DNA of 64,000 bases from Corynebacterium sp. ACRQK (GCF_022345965.1 NZ_JAKRMU010000002.1:1-64000); one strand, 5' to 3'; shown: positions 37,932 through 47,675, numbered from the stretch's first letter. The notes: generated by a model not told the origin, from the sequence alone. Numbers and translations are program-made.

Positions 37932-39602
37932 TTAGTGACCTTTCCCGTCCTGAGCCTGCTGCTCCTTGTCGGTCTTTACGTTGACTTTGGCGCTGGCGGC
38001 GGCGTTGGCTTCGGTGTCGACGTTATCCAATCCGCTCGGCCCGGGCGGCAGGACCGCACCGACGGCCTCATCCGGATCGCCGAGGACTGCCTCGACATAA
38101 GCGGTCGTGTCGGTCAGATTATCGGCGGCCTTGTTGACCTGCTGGAAGATCGGCCCAGCGCCGATGAACATGCCCACGGAAATCAGCATCATGACTGCGG
38201 ACGGCCACACGTAACGGCGCGGTACGCGCAGCTCCGGGTCGGCCTCGTTGGCGTTCATCTGGCGCCCCCAGAACACCTCGCGCCACACGTAGATCATGGA
38301 AACCAAGGCGCCGATGGAGGAGACGATGATTGCGCCGATGGCCAGCCAGGTCTTCCACGTGCCGTCCTGGGCCACGCCGAAGACTAGAGCCAGCTTGCCC
38401 CACAGGCCGGAGAACGGCGGCAGGCCGACGATTGCTAGCGCACCAGCCGCGAAGACGACCGCGACGAAGCGGTCGCGGCGCATGAGACCGGAGAGCTTGC
38501 GCACGCGGCCGGAACCGTAGGTCTCCTCGATCGCACCGGAGGCCATAATGAGGGCCCCGGCGACGATCATGTGGTGCAGCATGTAGAACAGCCCGGCGCT
38601 GATCATCAGGCGCGCATCGTGGCTGAGGAATGCGAGGCTGATCAGGATGAACGGGATGCCGTTGACCATCTGGTAGGCGATCACGCTGCGCATCGTGGTT
38701 TCGCCCAGGCCGGCGAAACCACCGATCAGCATGCCCAGCACCACGATCACCAGGATGGCCCAGGACCAGGTGGGGTCGCCCTCGAAGATGGTCAGGTACA
38801 CGCGGAAAATCGCGTAGATGCCGACCTTGGTGTGCAGGCCGGAGAACAGCGCCATCACGGCTGGGGAGGTGGAAGGGTAGGCGCGGGGCAGCCAGGTGTG
38901 GACCGGCGCCACGCCCGCCTTCACGGCCAGCGCCAGCAGAACCACGCCCAGCGGGATCACCAGCTGCCACTGGTTGCCGAAGACTCCCTCGGCAAACTCA
39001 GTGCCGCGGGGACCGGCCGCGCCCGCCAAAGCTGCGAGGTTGGTGGTGCCCACCACGGCGTAGACCAGTGCCACGCCACTTAGCAGCACTAGGGAGGTCA
39101 CCAGGTTCACGATGATGAACATCCTGCCCGCCGCCAGGCGAGCCCACGTGCCGGTCATCGCCAGCAGGCCGAAGGAGGGCATCAGCATGACCTCGATGAA
39201 CACGAACATGTTGAACAAGTCGGCGGTCAGCAGTGCACCCCACACGCCGCCGATCAGCATGAGCGTGAGGGCGGGGTAGAAGCGGGTGCGCGTCTCGCCG
39301 ACGACGTCGGCGAACCAGTTGGCGATCAGGGCGACGACGGAGGTCGTCAGGATCATAATGCCCGCCAGATTGTCGGCGGCCAGCGGGATGGAGATACCGC
39401 CGACGAACCCGCCGACGTTATCGACCAGCACCGTGTTCGGCTCTTTGACCTTCACCAGCACCCAGACGCCGCCGACGATGCCGAATGCCGGCACCAGCAG
39501 GCCCAGCGCGCGGCGGAGGCTCATCCACGGGGCCATCGCGGCGATGGCCGCGGAAAGCAGCGGAACGGCAATAAATAGGCTGAGTAGGGAACCTTCGGTC
39601 AT
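37932..39602 (-). CDS. mrpD: Na+/H+ antiporter subunit MrpD
   Basis: A 556-aa polytopic proton-translocating subunit of the NuoM/N type. The conserved Glu is in FVFIEVMLMPSFGLLAM and the Lys in AVKAGVAPVHTWLPRAYP. It overlaps mrpC by one base (TAATG). The C-terminus ends with a hydrophilic ~60-residue tail. Confidence 0.93.
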   Translation of the reverse strand: MTEGSLLSLFIAVPLLSAAIAAMAPWMSLRRALGLLVPAFGIVGGVWVLVKVKEPNTVLVDNVGGFVGGISIPLAADNLAGIMILTTSVVALIANWFADVVGETRTRFYPALTLMLIGGVWGALLTADLFNMFVFIEVMLMPSFGLLAMTGTWARLAAGRMFIIVNLVTSLVLLSGVALVYAVVGTTNLAALAGAAGPRGTEFAEGVFGNQWQLVIPLGVVLLALAVKAGVAPVHTWLPRAYPSTSPAVMALFSGLHTKVGIYAIFRVYLTIFEGDPTWSWAILVIVVLGMLIGGFAGLGETTMRSVIAYQMVNGIPFILISLAFLSHDARLMISAGLFYMLHHMIVAGALIMASGAIEETYGSGRVRKLSGLMRRDRFVAVVFAAGALAIVGLPPFSGLWGKLALVFGVAQDGTWKTWLAIGAIIVSSIGALVSMIYVWREVFWGRQMNANEADPELRVPRRYVWPSAVMMLISVGMFIGAGPIFQQVNKAADNLTDTTAYVEAVLGDPDEAVGAVLPPGPSGLDNVDTEANAAASAKVNVKTDKEQQAQDGKGH

Positions 39603-40138
39603 TACTTCTGTGCTCCCTTCTGTTCGTCCTTACGTTCCTTGCCGGTGGTGCTGGCCGCGGCTTCGTCTGGGTCGTCCTCATCGGCGGTGGAATGGACCTC
39701 CGTGTAGTCGTTCGCACCGAGCTTCTTATCCTCGTGCTCCTTGACCACTCCGCCGTGGGCCTTGGCTTCCTCGTAGTTCTTCCAGCCCATCGTCTGCAGG
39801 GTGCGCAGGCGGCGGGAGGCGGTCTCTACGTCGTCGCTGCCGAACGTGTCGTCGTCGCGGCCGAGCGCGGCCATGGCCAGCATCACGGCGGTAGAGGCCA
39901 TGGAAATCACGATTGCCGTCAGCACGAATGCCTGGGGCAGCGGGTCGGCTGCTTGCTCGGGCGTCGCGCGATCCATTAGCGGATCCATGCGCCACGCGCC
40001 GATGCCCGCAGCGAGGATCAGGAGGTTAACCGCGTGGCTCATCAGCGTGATGCCCATGATGATGCGCAGCATTCCGCGCTGCATCACCAGGTACACGCCA
40101 CCGCCCATCAGGATGGCGATGATAGCTGCGATGATCAC
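39602..40138 (-). CDS. mrpC: Na+/H+ antiporter subunit MrpC
   Basis: A NuoK-like subunit with three helices in the first ~100 residues (GVYLVMQRGMLRIIMGITLMSHAVNLLIL). A long acidic/basic tail extends it to 178 aa against the usual ~110-125. It overlaps mrpA by four bases (ATGA). Confidence 0.9.
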   Translation of the reverse strand: MIIAAIIAILMGGGVYLVMQRGMLRIIMGITLMSHAVNLLILAAGIGAWRMDPLMDRATPEQAADPLPQAFVLTAIVISMASTAVMLAMAALGRDDDTFGSDDVETASRRLRTLQTMGWKNYEEAKAHGGVVKEHEDKKLGANDYTEVHSTADEDDPDEAAASTTGKERKDEQKGAQK

Positions 40139-43100
40139 TGGTTCTCTCCCTTCTTCTCGTTCTGTTCTTTCTTTGTGACGCCATCAGGCTCCGCAGCCTT
40201 GGCCTCAGACCCATCCTTGAGGTTCTTCACCGGCGCGCGGGCCGCCTCGCGCTCGGCCCGATGGGCCTCCTCCGCAGCCTTCGCAGCAGCGGAGACCTGG
40301 GAGGGGTTGAGCGGGATGTTGCTGCCGCCGACAGTCACAGCCACAGGCGATGGCTTCTTGGCGGGATCCGCCTTGCCCTCGATGGGAGTGGGGCGCTTGC
40401 CCTTGGAGTTCAAGCCCATCTTCTGAGTGGCAGTCTGGGCGCGGAACTTGGACTTCAGCGTTGCCGGGTCGGTACCCGGGCGCTCACGGCCGCCCATCTG
40501 GTTGATGACAATGACCACCAGGCCGAGCACTGCCAGGTACACGCCGCCGTCGAAGATCAGCGAGGTGGATACGTGCTGGCCCAAAATATCGGCGTGGATC
40601 GGGGATAGGAAGCCATCCTTGAAGTAGCCGATCAGGCCGGTGATCAGCGCCATCGCTATGCCCGCGCCGACGAAGGTGTAGGCCACCTGGTCGGTGAACA
40701 TCTTCTTGGCCCGGGCCTGCGCCAGGTAGTACATGAAGATGCCGCAGGCCGCGATCAGGGCGGCGACGAAGCCGCCGCCGGGGGACTGGTGGCCGCGCCA
40801 GAACGTGGCGGCGGACAGCAGCGCCAGAATCGGGATCAGCGGGTACATCGTCATCCGCGAGTTAATGGAGTTCAGGTGCGTGGAGCGCAGGTACTTGGAG
40901 TAGAACGGCGCCAGCTCCGGAACCTTGTGCACATCCGGGAAGCGGGTGGAACCCGGGGCGCGGAACAGCTCCGCGGTGGAACCCGGACCGTAGCCCGGAA
41001 CCGGGGAGCGGGGGATGGACTTGATCAGCGCGGCGATGACGATGCCCGCCATGCCCAGCACCGTCAGCTCGCCCAAGGTATCGAAGGCACGGAACTCCAC
41101 CAGGATGACCGCGACCACGTTGTTGCCGCCGGAGATCTCCGGGGTGTTCTCCAAATACCACTGTGCGATCGCGGGTTTCTCGTGACGACCGATAAGCAGC
41201 CATACGCCCAGGAAGGTAACCACGCCGACCAGCACCGCCAGAACCGTGGCGAAGCGGGTACGGTTTGCGCCCTCACGCAGGTACAGGCGCGGCTGGTGGC
41301 GAATCACCAGCATCATGATGACGACCACGCAGAACTCGACCAGCAGCTGGGTGGTAGCCACATCCGGCGCGCCCAGGGTCAGCATGACCCAGGAAACGCC
41401 CACGCCGACCACACCGACCAGCACCACGGAAGCCAGGCGAGAGCGAGTACCAATCATCACGAGCACACTCAAGCCGATAATCACCAGGCCAACTAGGTCC
41501 ACGATGCTGTCGATCCCCTCGACACGCGGCGGCAGATCCGCCAGACGCTCCAGGCGACCCGGCCCCAGCAGGGAGAAGCCCGCCAGCACTATCAGCATGA
41601 CGAAGATCCACACCACGTGCCGGTTGGGGTTCACAGAGTTCGCCAGGCGGCCAAACGCGCGGCCTGCCTTGGTCGAGCGCTCGATGAATGCGGAGATCAT
41701 CTCCGCGCCCGTTGCCACCCCGAGACGCTTGCCCTCGAGCGGCTGGAGCAGAGGGCGTCGATAAATAACAACAATGACGCCCGCGACCAGAACCGCGAGA
41801 GAGATCCAGAGCGCCACAGTCAGACCGTGCCACAGAGCCAAATGCGTGTGGGCGTGGCCCAGACCCGTGGCATCGACCACCTGGTCGAGAGTCTCGTCGA
41901 AGAGACCCAGGAACGCGACACCCGGCAGGGAAAGCACACCCGGCAGCACCGCGGGAATCCACAGATTGGCCGGAGCCTCCTTCACGTGTGACATATCCTT
42001 CGGACCGTCGATGAATGCGCCCAAGACGTAGCGCGCGGAGTACACGAAGGTGGCCAGCGCGCCGAGCCCCGCCGCGATCAGCAGGGCGACCACGCCGGCA
42101 TTGTTAAACGGCGCCTCCTCGAACGCAGTAAGCATGCCCTCCTTCGACACAAAGCCGAAGGTCGGGGGAATAGCAGCCATTGATGCCGCCGCGATCACAG
42201 CGGACACAAAAGTAAAGGGCATCTGGCGCCACAGTGGGCCCAGGCGACGAATGTCACGCGACCCGGCCTGGTGATCCACCACGCCGGCGATCATGAATAG
42301 CGAAGACTTAAACAGCGCGTGGGCGGCCGTGTGAACCAGCGCGGCACTGATGGCAAAAGGAGTGCCCACACCAATGGTGGCGACGATCCAGCCCAGCTGG
42401 GAGACCGTGGAGTAGGCCGTAAGCTTCTTCAGATCCGTCTTCTGGATGGCGAACACGGCGCCCATGATGGCGGTGGTCATGCCGATGACGATCAGCAGGA
42501 CGTGCCAGGCCATCACGCCCTCGAACAGGCCGGAGAAGCGCAGCAACAGGTACACGCCAGCCTTGACCACGGCGGCGGCGTGCAGGAAGGCGGAAACCGG
42601 GGTGTCCGCGGCCATAGCCTCCGGCAGCCAGAAGTGGAAGGGGATCTGCGCGGCCTTCGAGAACGCGGCCAGGGCGATAAGAATCGCGACGATAGCCAGG
42701 CGGATGTCCTGGCCCTCCCAGGCGGGGGAGTGCAGCATGGCCGAAAGGTTGGTGGTGCCCGTGGTGATCACGCCAATGCCCAGGCCGGCCAGCAGGAACA
42801 GGCCGCCGATGAAAGTCAGCAGGAGGGTGCGGATGGAACCGGCCTCGCCGCCGGAGCCCGAGCGGGCGATGAGGAAGAACGACGCCAGGGAGACCAGCTC
42901 CCAGCCGATGAACAGCAGAGCCACGTCGTCGGCCAGAACCAGCAGAAGGACTGCCAGCATGAAGGAGGTCATGAGCACGTAGAAGCTCATGATCTTGTCG
43001 CCCTTGTGCAGGTAAGCGGCGGAGTAGATGAACACGACGGCGCCGATGAGCAGCGCCAGGAGGGTGAAGAACAGCCCCAGGGAATCCATCTTCAGGGCCA

Positions 43101-43368
43101 GATCTAGGTTGCCTTCGCCTGCTGCACCTCCTGCACTGGCTGCACCCGCTCCACCGCCGACGCCGGTGAGGAAGCCTTTGATCCAGGTGACGGACCAGGT
43201 GGCTGTCTCGCCGTTAAGTATCGGGTCGGCGTGCTTGATCACATATCCTGCGAGTCCCAGGAAGGTCAGACCTAACGGCCAGCCGGCGTTTCGATCAAGT
43301 GTTTTGACCAGCAAGGGAACGAGGATGAGCGCCACCGCGACGGTGACGGGGATGGCAAGGAGAGCCAC
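40135..43368 (-). CDS. mrpA: Na+/H+ antiporter subunit MrpA (A-B fused)
   Basis: A 1077-aa NuoL-like antiporter subunit. AKAAQIPFHFWLPEAMAADTPVSAFLH is the hallmark proton-channel segment, read in parts. The C-terminal part contains an MrpB domain (SRMTMYPLIPILALLSAATFWRG, then FDGGVYLAVLGLVVIVI), so A and B are fused as in other actinobacteria. A Lys/Glu/Ala-rich cytoplasmic tail contains a copy of the 14-bp word (GVTKKEQ). GTG start with only a weak upstream GGGG. First gene of mrpA-C-D-E-F-G. Confidence 0.93.
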   Translation of the reverse strand: MALLAIPVTVAVALILVPLLVKTLDRNAGWPLGLTFLGLAGYVIKHADPILNGETATWSVTWIKGFLTGVGGGAGAASAGGAAGEGNLDLALKMDSLGLFFTLLALLIGAVVFIYSAAYLHKGDKIMSFYVLMTSFMLAVLLLVLADDVALLFIGWELVSLASFFLIARSGSGGEAGSIRTLLLTFIGGLFLLAGLGIGVITTGTTNLSAMLHSPAWEGQDIRLAIVAILIALAAFSKAAQIPFHFWLPEAMAADTPVSAFLHAAAVVKAGVYLLLRFSGLFEGVMAWHVLLIVIGMTTAIMGAVFAIQKTDLKKLTAYSTVSQLGWIVATIGVGTPFAISAALVHTAAHALFKSSLFMIAGVVDHQAGSRDIRRLGPLWRQMPFTFVSAVIAAASMAAIPPTFGFVSKEGMLTAFEEAPFNNAGVVALLIAAGLGALATFVYSARYVLGAFIDGPKDMSHVKEAPANLWIPAVLPGVLSLPGVAFLGLFDETLDQVVDATGLGHAHTHLALWHGLTVALWISLAVLVAGVIVVIYRRPLLQPLEGKRLGVATGAEMISAFIERSTKAGRAFGRLANSVNPNRHVVWIFVMLIVLAGFSLLGPGRLERLADLPPRVEGIDSIVDLVGLVIIGLSVLVMIGTRSRLASVVLVGVVGVGVSWVMLTLGAPDVATTQLLVEFCVVVIMMLVIRHQPRLYLREGANRTRFATVLAVLVGVVTFLGVWLLIGRHEKPAIAQWYLENTPEISGGNNVVAVILVEFRAFDTLGELTVLGMAGIVIAALIKSIPRSPVPGYGPGSTAELFRAPGSTRFPDVHKVPELAPFYSKYLRSTHLNSINSRMTMYPLIPILALLSAATFWRGHQSPGGGFVAALIAACGIFMYYLAQARAKKMFTDQVAYTFVGAGIAMALITGLIGYFKDGFLSPIHADILGQHVSTSLIFDGGVYLAVLGLVVIVINQMGGRERPGTDPATLKSKFRAQTATQKMGLNSKGKRPTPIEGKADPAKKPSPVAVTVGGSNIPLNPSQVSAAAKAAEEAHRAEREAARAPVKNLKDGSEAKAAEPDGVTKKEQNEKKGENQ
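40169..40182 (-). repeat. Dispersed 14-bp word, copy 7 (exact)
   Basis: Minus-strand GGCGTCACAAAGAA encoding GVTKK in the MrpA C-terminal tail. Confidence 0.7.
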
Positions 43369-43782
43369 GTTGGTTCAACACCCCAATGTTTCTATAGTTG
43401 TTCGATCACCTTGAATATTCACTGAATAACCACGTACGACATCACGGTGCCGTCGCAAAGCGACGGCCTCGCGGAGTCGTGCTGAGCTCCGACATCAGAA
43501 GGTCGTGCTGAGCCGAACTAGATCGCGGGCCCAATGAGGCCTGAAGGTGTCAAAGTTATTCAAGTGATCCACTGGGGTGCCGGCAAAATAATTCCGGTCC
43601 ATCACGACGCGACGTGATCGGAATAGTTATACGACGGTCACAGTTTATCAGGCGCTCCTTAGGGCTGTTCGGGGTGCTCGGCCTGGTGTCCGCGTGTGCA
43701 GGGGATTTGCTGGGGAGGTGCTGTGCGAGATTTCCCGCAAAGACGAAACCCGCCAGCACCTTTCGGTACCAGCGGGTTCCAA
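43369..43782. other. 414-bp intergenic region between mrpA and tRNA-Pro
   Basis: No gene seen. Contents: a perfect hairpin GCCGTCGC-AAA-GCGACGGC at 43449-43467; a direct repeat GTCGTGCTGAGC at 43476-43487 and 43502-43513 (26 bases apart); an imperfect dyad at 43592-43623 (TTCCG...ATCACG / CGTGAT...CGGAA); and the tRNA terminator at the distal end. The mrp promoter must be here; TATAGA on the minus strand near 43394 is a weak -10 candidate. Confidence 0.6.
43746..43779 (-). terminator. Terminator of tRNA-Pro
   Basis: Minus-strand AACCCGC / GCGGGTT stem with an inner GGTACC-type pairing, followed by TTTCGTCTTT, four bases past the tRNA end. Confidence 0.6.
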
Positions 43783-43860
43783 TGGTCGGGATAACAGGAT
43801 TTGAACCTGCGACCCCCTCGTCCCGAACGAGGTGCGCTACCAAGCTGCGCCATATCCCGG
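43783..43860 (-). tRNA. tRNA-Pro (anticodon CGG)
   Basis: A 78-nt minus-strand tRNA with encoded CCA. The acceptor CGGGATA / TATCCCG pairs perfectly, the anticodon arm is CCTCG-TTCGGGA-CGAGG, and the T arm contains GGTTCAAATCC. The CGG anticodon reads CCG proline codons. Confidence 0.95.
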
Positions 43861-44019
43861 TCTGGAGCGGCACGTTAGTTTTGCGAACTGTGCAAAGCCA
43901 ACGGCTGCAACTCGAATTACTATAGCCCGCACAGGGGGAATTTTTCAAAATGGCAGCGTACCGGGCCTTTTAATGCCCCAGCAACCCCGCCCTCGCGGGA
44001 ACCAGCCAGGACTACCCAG

Positions 44020-45024
44020 CTACTCCGCCGGCTTCTCCACAATGTGGATCAACGTCGCCGACGGTCGGCAGAAAATGCGGAAAGGCACGTACTTAGAGCT
44101 GCCCAGCCCGTTGGTCACATGCAGCCACATGCGCTCGGTCCAGCGGGAAAGCCCGCGTACTCGACTCCTGTCGATGCCGCAGTTCGTCACAATGGCGCGC
44201 CCACCCGGCAGGCATAGCTGCCCACCGTGCGTGTGGCCGCTCAGCACCAGCTGGTATCCATCGGCTGCGAAGCGGTCCAGAATGCGCGGTTCGGGGGAGT
44301 GGCTCAGCCCGATGGCCAGGTCGGCGTCACTATTAGGGCGCCCCGCGATCCGCGAGTAATCGTCCAGATCGTGGTGAGGGTCGTCCACGCCCGCGATAGC
44401 CAATTTGATTTTCGACGGGCTGGTCAGGGAGCCCGTCGCAGCGGGGTCGATGGCGAACTCGACGGTGGCGTTCGAGGCGTCGTGCCAGCCGCGTTCGATG
44501 AAGGCCGCGCGCATCCCCTTCCATGGCAGCTGCACCTGGGAGGGCTTGCGCTTCTTGCCCAGCAGGTAGATGAAGGGGTTCACGGGGCGCGGTGCGAAGT
44601 AATCGTTGCTGCCGAACACGAACACTCCGGGGCGTTCCAGTAGTGGCCCGAGCGCGCGGAGTACTCCCGGCACGCCGTCCTCCTCGCCGAGGTTGTCGCC
44701 CGTGTTGACCACCAGGTCCGGGTCCAGGCGGTCCAGCGCGGCGACCCATTCCTGCTTTTGCTGCTGCTTGTCCAGCATGTGCAGGTCGCTGACGTGCAGC
44801 AGCCGGAAGCTATCCCAATCGCTGGGTAGCGTGCCGGGCTCAAGCAGCGGCACTGTTACCTCGTGAAGCTGGAATTTTAGGGTTTCTTTATATGACGCCG
44901 CAGCGACCGCCGCGCCGGCCGCCCCAATTCCGAGCGCGCTTTTCAGCACGTTGGTGGGGCTGAGCAGACGTTTGCGGGGCTGGGCTGGCGAGTTCGCTGG
45001 GGAGTCCCGACGATTGTTCTTCAC
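44020..45024 (-). CDS. Membrane-anchored metallophosphoesterase
   Basis: A 334-aa calcineurin-like phosphoesterase. HVSDLHM, VVNTGDNL, FGSNDYF and LSGHTHGGQL form the dinuclear metal site. A hydrophobic helix near residues 30-45 would anchor it. YkuE-like family members act on lipid phosphate; the substrate here is unknown. It lies 72 bases after ponA and is probably cotranscribed. Confidence 0.88.
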   Translation of the reverse strand: MKNNRRDSPANSPAQPRKRLLSPTNVLKSALGIGAAGAAVAAASYKETLKFQLHEVTVPLLEPGTLPSDWDSFRLLHVSDLHMLDKQQQKQEWVAALDRLDPDLVVNTGDNLGEEDGVPGVLRALGPLLERPGVFVFGSNDYFAPRPVNPFIYLLGKKRKPSQVQLPWKGMRAAFIERGWHDASNATVEFAIDPAATGSLTSPSKIKLAIAGVDDPHHDLDDYSRIAGRPNSDADLAIGLSHSPEPRILDRFAADGYQLVLSGHTHGGQLCLPGGRAIVTNCGIDRSRVRGLSRWTERMWLHVTNGLGSSKYVPFRIFCRPSATLIHIVEKPAE

Positions 45025-45096
45025 GCTTCCCAGGGTATCGTTTCGCCCGTGGGTGGGACATACCCGCCGTGCGCCACGCGTGGCGGAGCTAATGGG

Positions 45097-47418
45097 CTAG
45101 CGGAGCTGGCTCAGGAAGTCATCGAGGTCGGCGAGGCCGCGGCGGATCTCCGGCGGGAGGTCCAGCTCCTCTTGAGCCTGTGGTCCCTGCGGGGCGGGTG
45201 CGGAGTTGCCGCCACTCGAGGCGCCACCACCCGATCCGCCGGTGGATGCGGGCGCGCCCCACTTGCCGGGGTTCGTGCCTGCGTCGTACTTCTTGTCGTA
45301 GGAAGGCAGCTTGCCTCCGCCGTACTTCTTAACCATTGGTTTTGAAGCCTCAAAGAAGATCTGCGCGGGCTCGTTACCGCCATAGAGGTTGCCCTTGCCA
45401 CACTGGCGCACGGGCGCGGTGCACAGGTTCTTAGCGGTGCCACCGTCGTTAAAGATGTAGGAAGATCCGGCCCAGCCAGAGGTGAAGCCCAGGAACGCGG
45501 CGGAGAAGCTGGTTTCCGTTGTACCAGTCTTGGCGGACAGCGGTCCGCTCCAGCCCGCCGCACGGGCGGAAGCAGAGGCAGTGCCCTGCTGCACGTCGCT
45601 GCCCAGGCCGTTTGCCAGCGCATCGGCGATCTTCTTGTCGATGGCCTGCTCGCAGTCCGCCTTCTCCATTTTTACCTTCTTGCCATTGCGGTCCTTTACG
45701 GACAGCACGGGCGTGGGTTCGCACCAGCGGCCGTGGTCGGCCAGGCTGGCGGCCACGTTGGAAAGCTCCAGCGGGTCGACGGCCGTGGGGCCCAACACGA
45801 AGGAGCCGAGGTTGTTGTCCTTGACGTACTCCTCCACGGAGTTCTCGCCGTCGAAGCTGCCCTCGTTCTTGTAGGAACGCAGACCCAGCTTGATGGCAAT
45901 GTCCGTAATGCGCTCCATGCCCAGCTTCTCCGCCATCTCGATGAAGGGGGTGTTCGGACTGGTCGCCAGCGCTTCCTTCAAAGTCATGTTGGGCTTGTAG
46001 GAGCCTGCATTTTCCACGCAGTACTTGTTCGGTGGACAGCCGGGCGCGCCACCTGCACCCATACCTTCAACCTCGGCGCGGGTGGGCACGGCAAGGTTGG
46101 TGTTGAGGCCCATGCCGTCTTCCAGCGCTGCAGCGGCCGCAAAGATCTTGAACACGGAACCGGCGCCGTGTCCCTGCAGCGAGTGGGGTAGAGGTAGCAC
46201 GGATTCCCGCTCGTCTTGGCTAAGGCCATACTTGCGCGAGGTGGCCATGGCCACCACCTGGTGCTTGCCATCCTTGGGGGTGATGTAGTTCGTCGCGGCG
46301 GATACTCCCTCCTGGTCTGGGGAAACCTTGCTGCGGGCAGCCTGTTCTGCTTGTTTCTGCGCCTGCGCATCCAGTGTGGTGCGGATCGTGTAGCCGCCCT
46401 TGGCTACCTCGTCCTTGGAGATTCCCTTCTTGTCCAGGTACTCCATCACGTAATCACAGAAGAACCCGGAGCCGCCGGCGCCGATGCAGCCGTTGGCGGG
46501 AACCTTGGGCTCCTTCAGCACGCCCAGCGGCTTGCTTGCAAGCTCGTCTGCCTTAGCCTGCGACAGACTGCCCGCGTTCACGCGTGCCTGCAGCACGGCA
46601 TCGCGCCGCTGCTTCGCACCCTCCGGGTTGGTGTACGGGTTCAGAGCACTGGTGGATTGCACGATTCCGGCCAGGAAAGCCGACTGATTGTCATCTAGGT
46701 CCGCCGCGTTTACCCCGAAGTAGGTCTGCGCCGCGGTTTGCACGCCAAAGGCGCTGTTGCCGAAGGAGACCAGGTTTAGGTAGCGCGTCAGGATCTCGTT
46801 CTTAGTCAGCTTTTCGTCCAGGTCACCGGCCATCTTCATTTCGCGCAGCTTGCGGGGCAGCGAAGTTTCAATGGCCTGGGCGGCCTCGTCTTCGTTCTCC
46901 GCTTCGATCAACCACAGGTAGTTCTTCACGTACTGCTGATTGATCGTCGACGCGCCTTCCGAGACCCCACCGCTGGAGACGTTTGCCGCCGCCGCGCGCA
47001 TGGTGCCGCGGATATCCACGCCCTTGTGCTGGTAGAAGCGCCGATCCTCGATGGCAACGATGCTGTCCTTCATCGCTTGGGAGATCTTGTCCGAGGGCAC
47101 TTCGGTGCGATTCTGGTTGTATACCCAGGCGATCGTCTTGCCATCCCGGTCGGTGATCCGCGAGCGCAGTGGCACCGTGTTGTTCTCGGAGATGTCCTGC
47201 GCATTGGAGTTCATCGCGTCCGTGCTGGCGTTGACCACCCAGCCGCCCGCGCCCGCAAAGGGCAGAATGGCGGCGGCCAGCAGCACGCCACCGGCCAGGA
47301 TGGCGAGGAAAAGTTTGAGAAATGCCTTCGGTGCTTCCACGGCTATCACCATAGCCCACGCCCCGGACAACCCTTTAGCCTTTTTGCCCTTTCTTTGTGA
47401 CGCCTTCACGTCAGCCAC
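45097..47418 (-). CDS. ponA: Bifunctional penicillin-binding protein 1A-type
   Basis: Glycan polymerase and transpeptidase for peptidoglycan. 773 aa: a cytoplasmic basic N-terminus, one membrane helix, and a GT51 domain with VAIEDRRFYQHKGVD and EGASTINQQYVKN. The transpeptidase domain has SVFK (SXXK), SPN (SXN) and KTGTT. The tail is Gly/Ser/Pro-rich. GTG start at 47418. A perfect 16-bp palindrome sits directly upstream over the expected ribosome-binding region. Located next to whcA as in C. glutamicum. Confidence 0.94.
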   Translation of the reverse strand: MADVKASQRKGKKAKGLSGAWAMVIAVEAPKAFLKLFLAILAGGVLLAAAILPFAGAGGWVVNASTDAMNSNAQDISENNTVPLRSRITDRDGKTIAWVYNQNRTEVPSDKISQAMKDSIVAIEDRRFYQHKGVDIRGTMRAAAANVSSGGVSEGASTINQQYVKNYLWLIEAENEDEAAQAIETSLPRKLREMKMAGDLDEKLTKNEILTRYLNLVSFGNSAFGVQTAAQTYFGVNAADLDDNQSAFLAGIVQSTSALNPYTNPEGAKQRRDAVLQARVNAGSLSQAKADELASKPLGVLKEPKVPANGCIGAGGSGFFCDYVMEYLDKKGISKDEVAKGGYTIRTTLDAQAQKQAEQAARSKVSPDQEGVSAATNYITPKDGKHQVVAMATSRKYGLSQDERESVLPLPHSLQGHGAGSVFKIFAAAAALEDGMGLNTNLAVPTRAEVEGMGAGGAPGCPPNKYCVENAGSYKPNMTLKEALATSPNTPFIEMAEKLGMERITDIAIKLGLRSYKNEGSFDGENSVEEYVKDNNLGSFVLGPTAVDPLELSNVAASLADHGRWCEPTPVLSVKDRNGKKVKMEKADCEQAIDKKIADALANGLGSDVQQGTASASARAAGWSGPLSAKTGTTETSFSAAFLGFTSGWAGSSYIFNDGGTAKNLCTAPVRQCGKGNLYGGNEPAQIFFEASKPMVKKYGGGKLPSYDKKYDAGTNPGKWGAPASTGGSGGGASSGGNSAPAPQGPQAQEELDLPPEIRRGLADLDDFLSQLR
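47391..47404 (-). repeat. Dispersed 14-bp word, copy 8 (exact)
   Basis: Minus-strand GGCGTCACAAAGAA in the first codons of ponA, encoding ASQR. Confidence 0.7.
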
Positions 47419-47419
47419 C

Positions 47420-47435
47420 GGGGGTGATCACCCCC
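47420..47435. promoter_or_regulatory. Perfect 16-bp palindrome at the ponA start
   Basis: GGGGGTGATCACCCCC ends one base before the ponA GTG. It contains the only G-rich ribosome-site candidate, so protein binding or RNA folding here would block translation or transcription. Confidence 0.6.
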
Positions 47436-47549
47436 TTTGCAGTTTTATGCACCTTAGTGGAGAAAATTCGCCTTGTTGCAGTTTTGGGAAAAGTTCCTAA
47501 TGTGACGCGCAACACGATTTGGTGATGGGCTGACCAGCGAGATTGTGAG

Positions 47550-47563
47550 GGCGTCAAAAAGAA
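47550..47563 (+). repeat. Dispersed 14-bp word, copy 9 (exact)
   Basis: GGCGTCAAAAAGAA, intergenic, 146 bases from copy 8 and in opposite orientation. Confidence 0.7.
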
Positions 47564-47653
47564 AAGATCGTGGGGCAGGTAGCAGATCTACAGTTTTCGC
47601 TGGTCGATTGAATCCATACTTAAGAAATGTCGCGTGGATATCAGTTACCCCCA

Positions 47654-47675
47654 AAGTGTGACCTATTCGACACTT
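47654..47675. promoter_or_regulatory. GlxR-like dyad upstream of whcA
   Basis: AAGTGT-N10-ACACTT dyad containing TGTGA-CCTATT-CGACA. This matches 8 of 10 positions of the TGTGA-N6-TCACA consensus for GlxR/Crp. Binding is inferred only. Confidence 0.35.
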
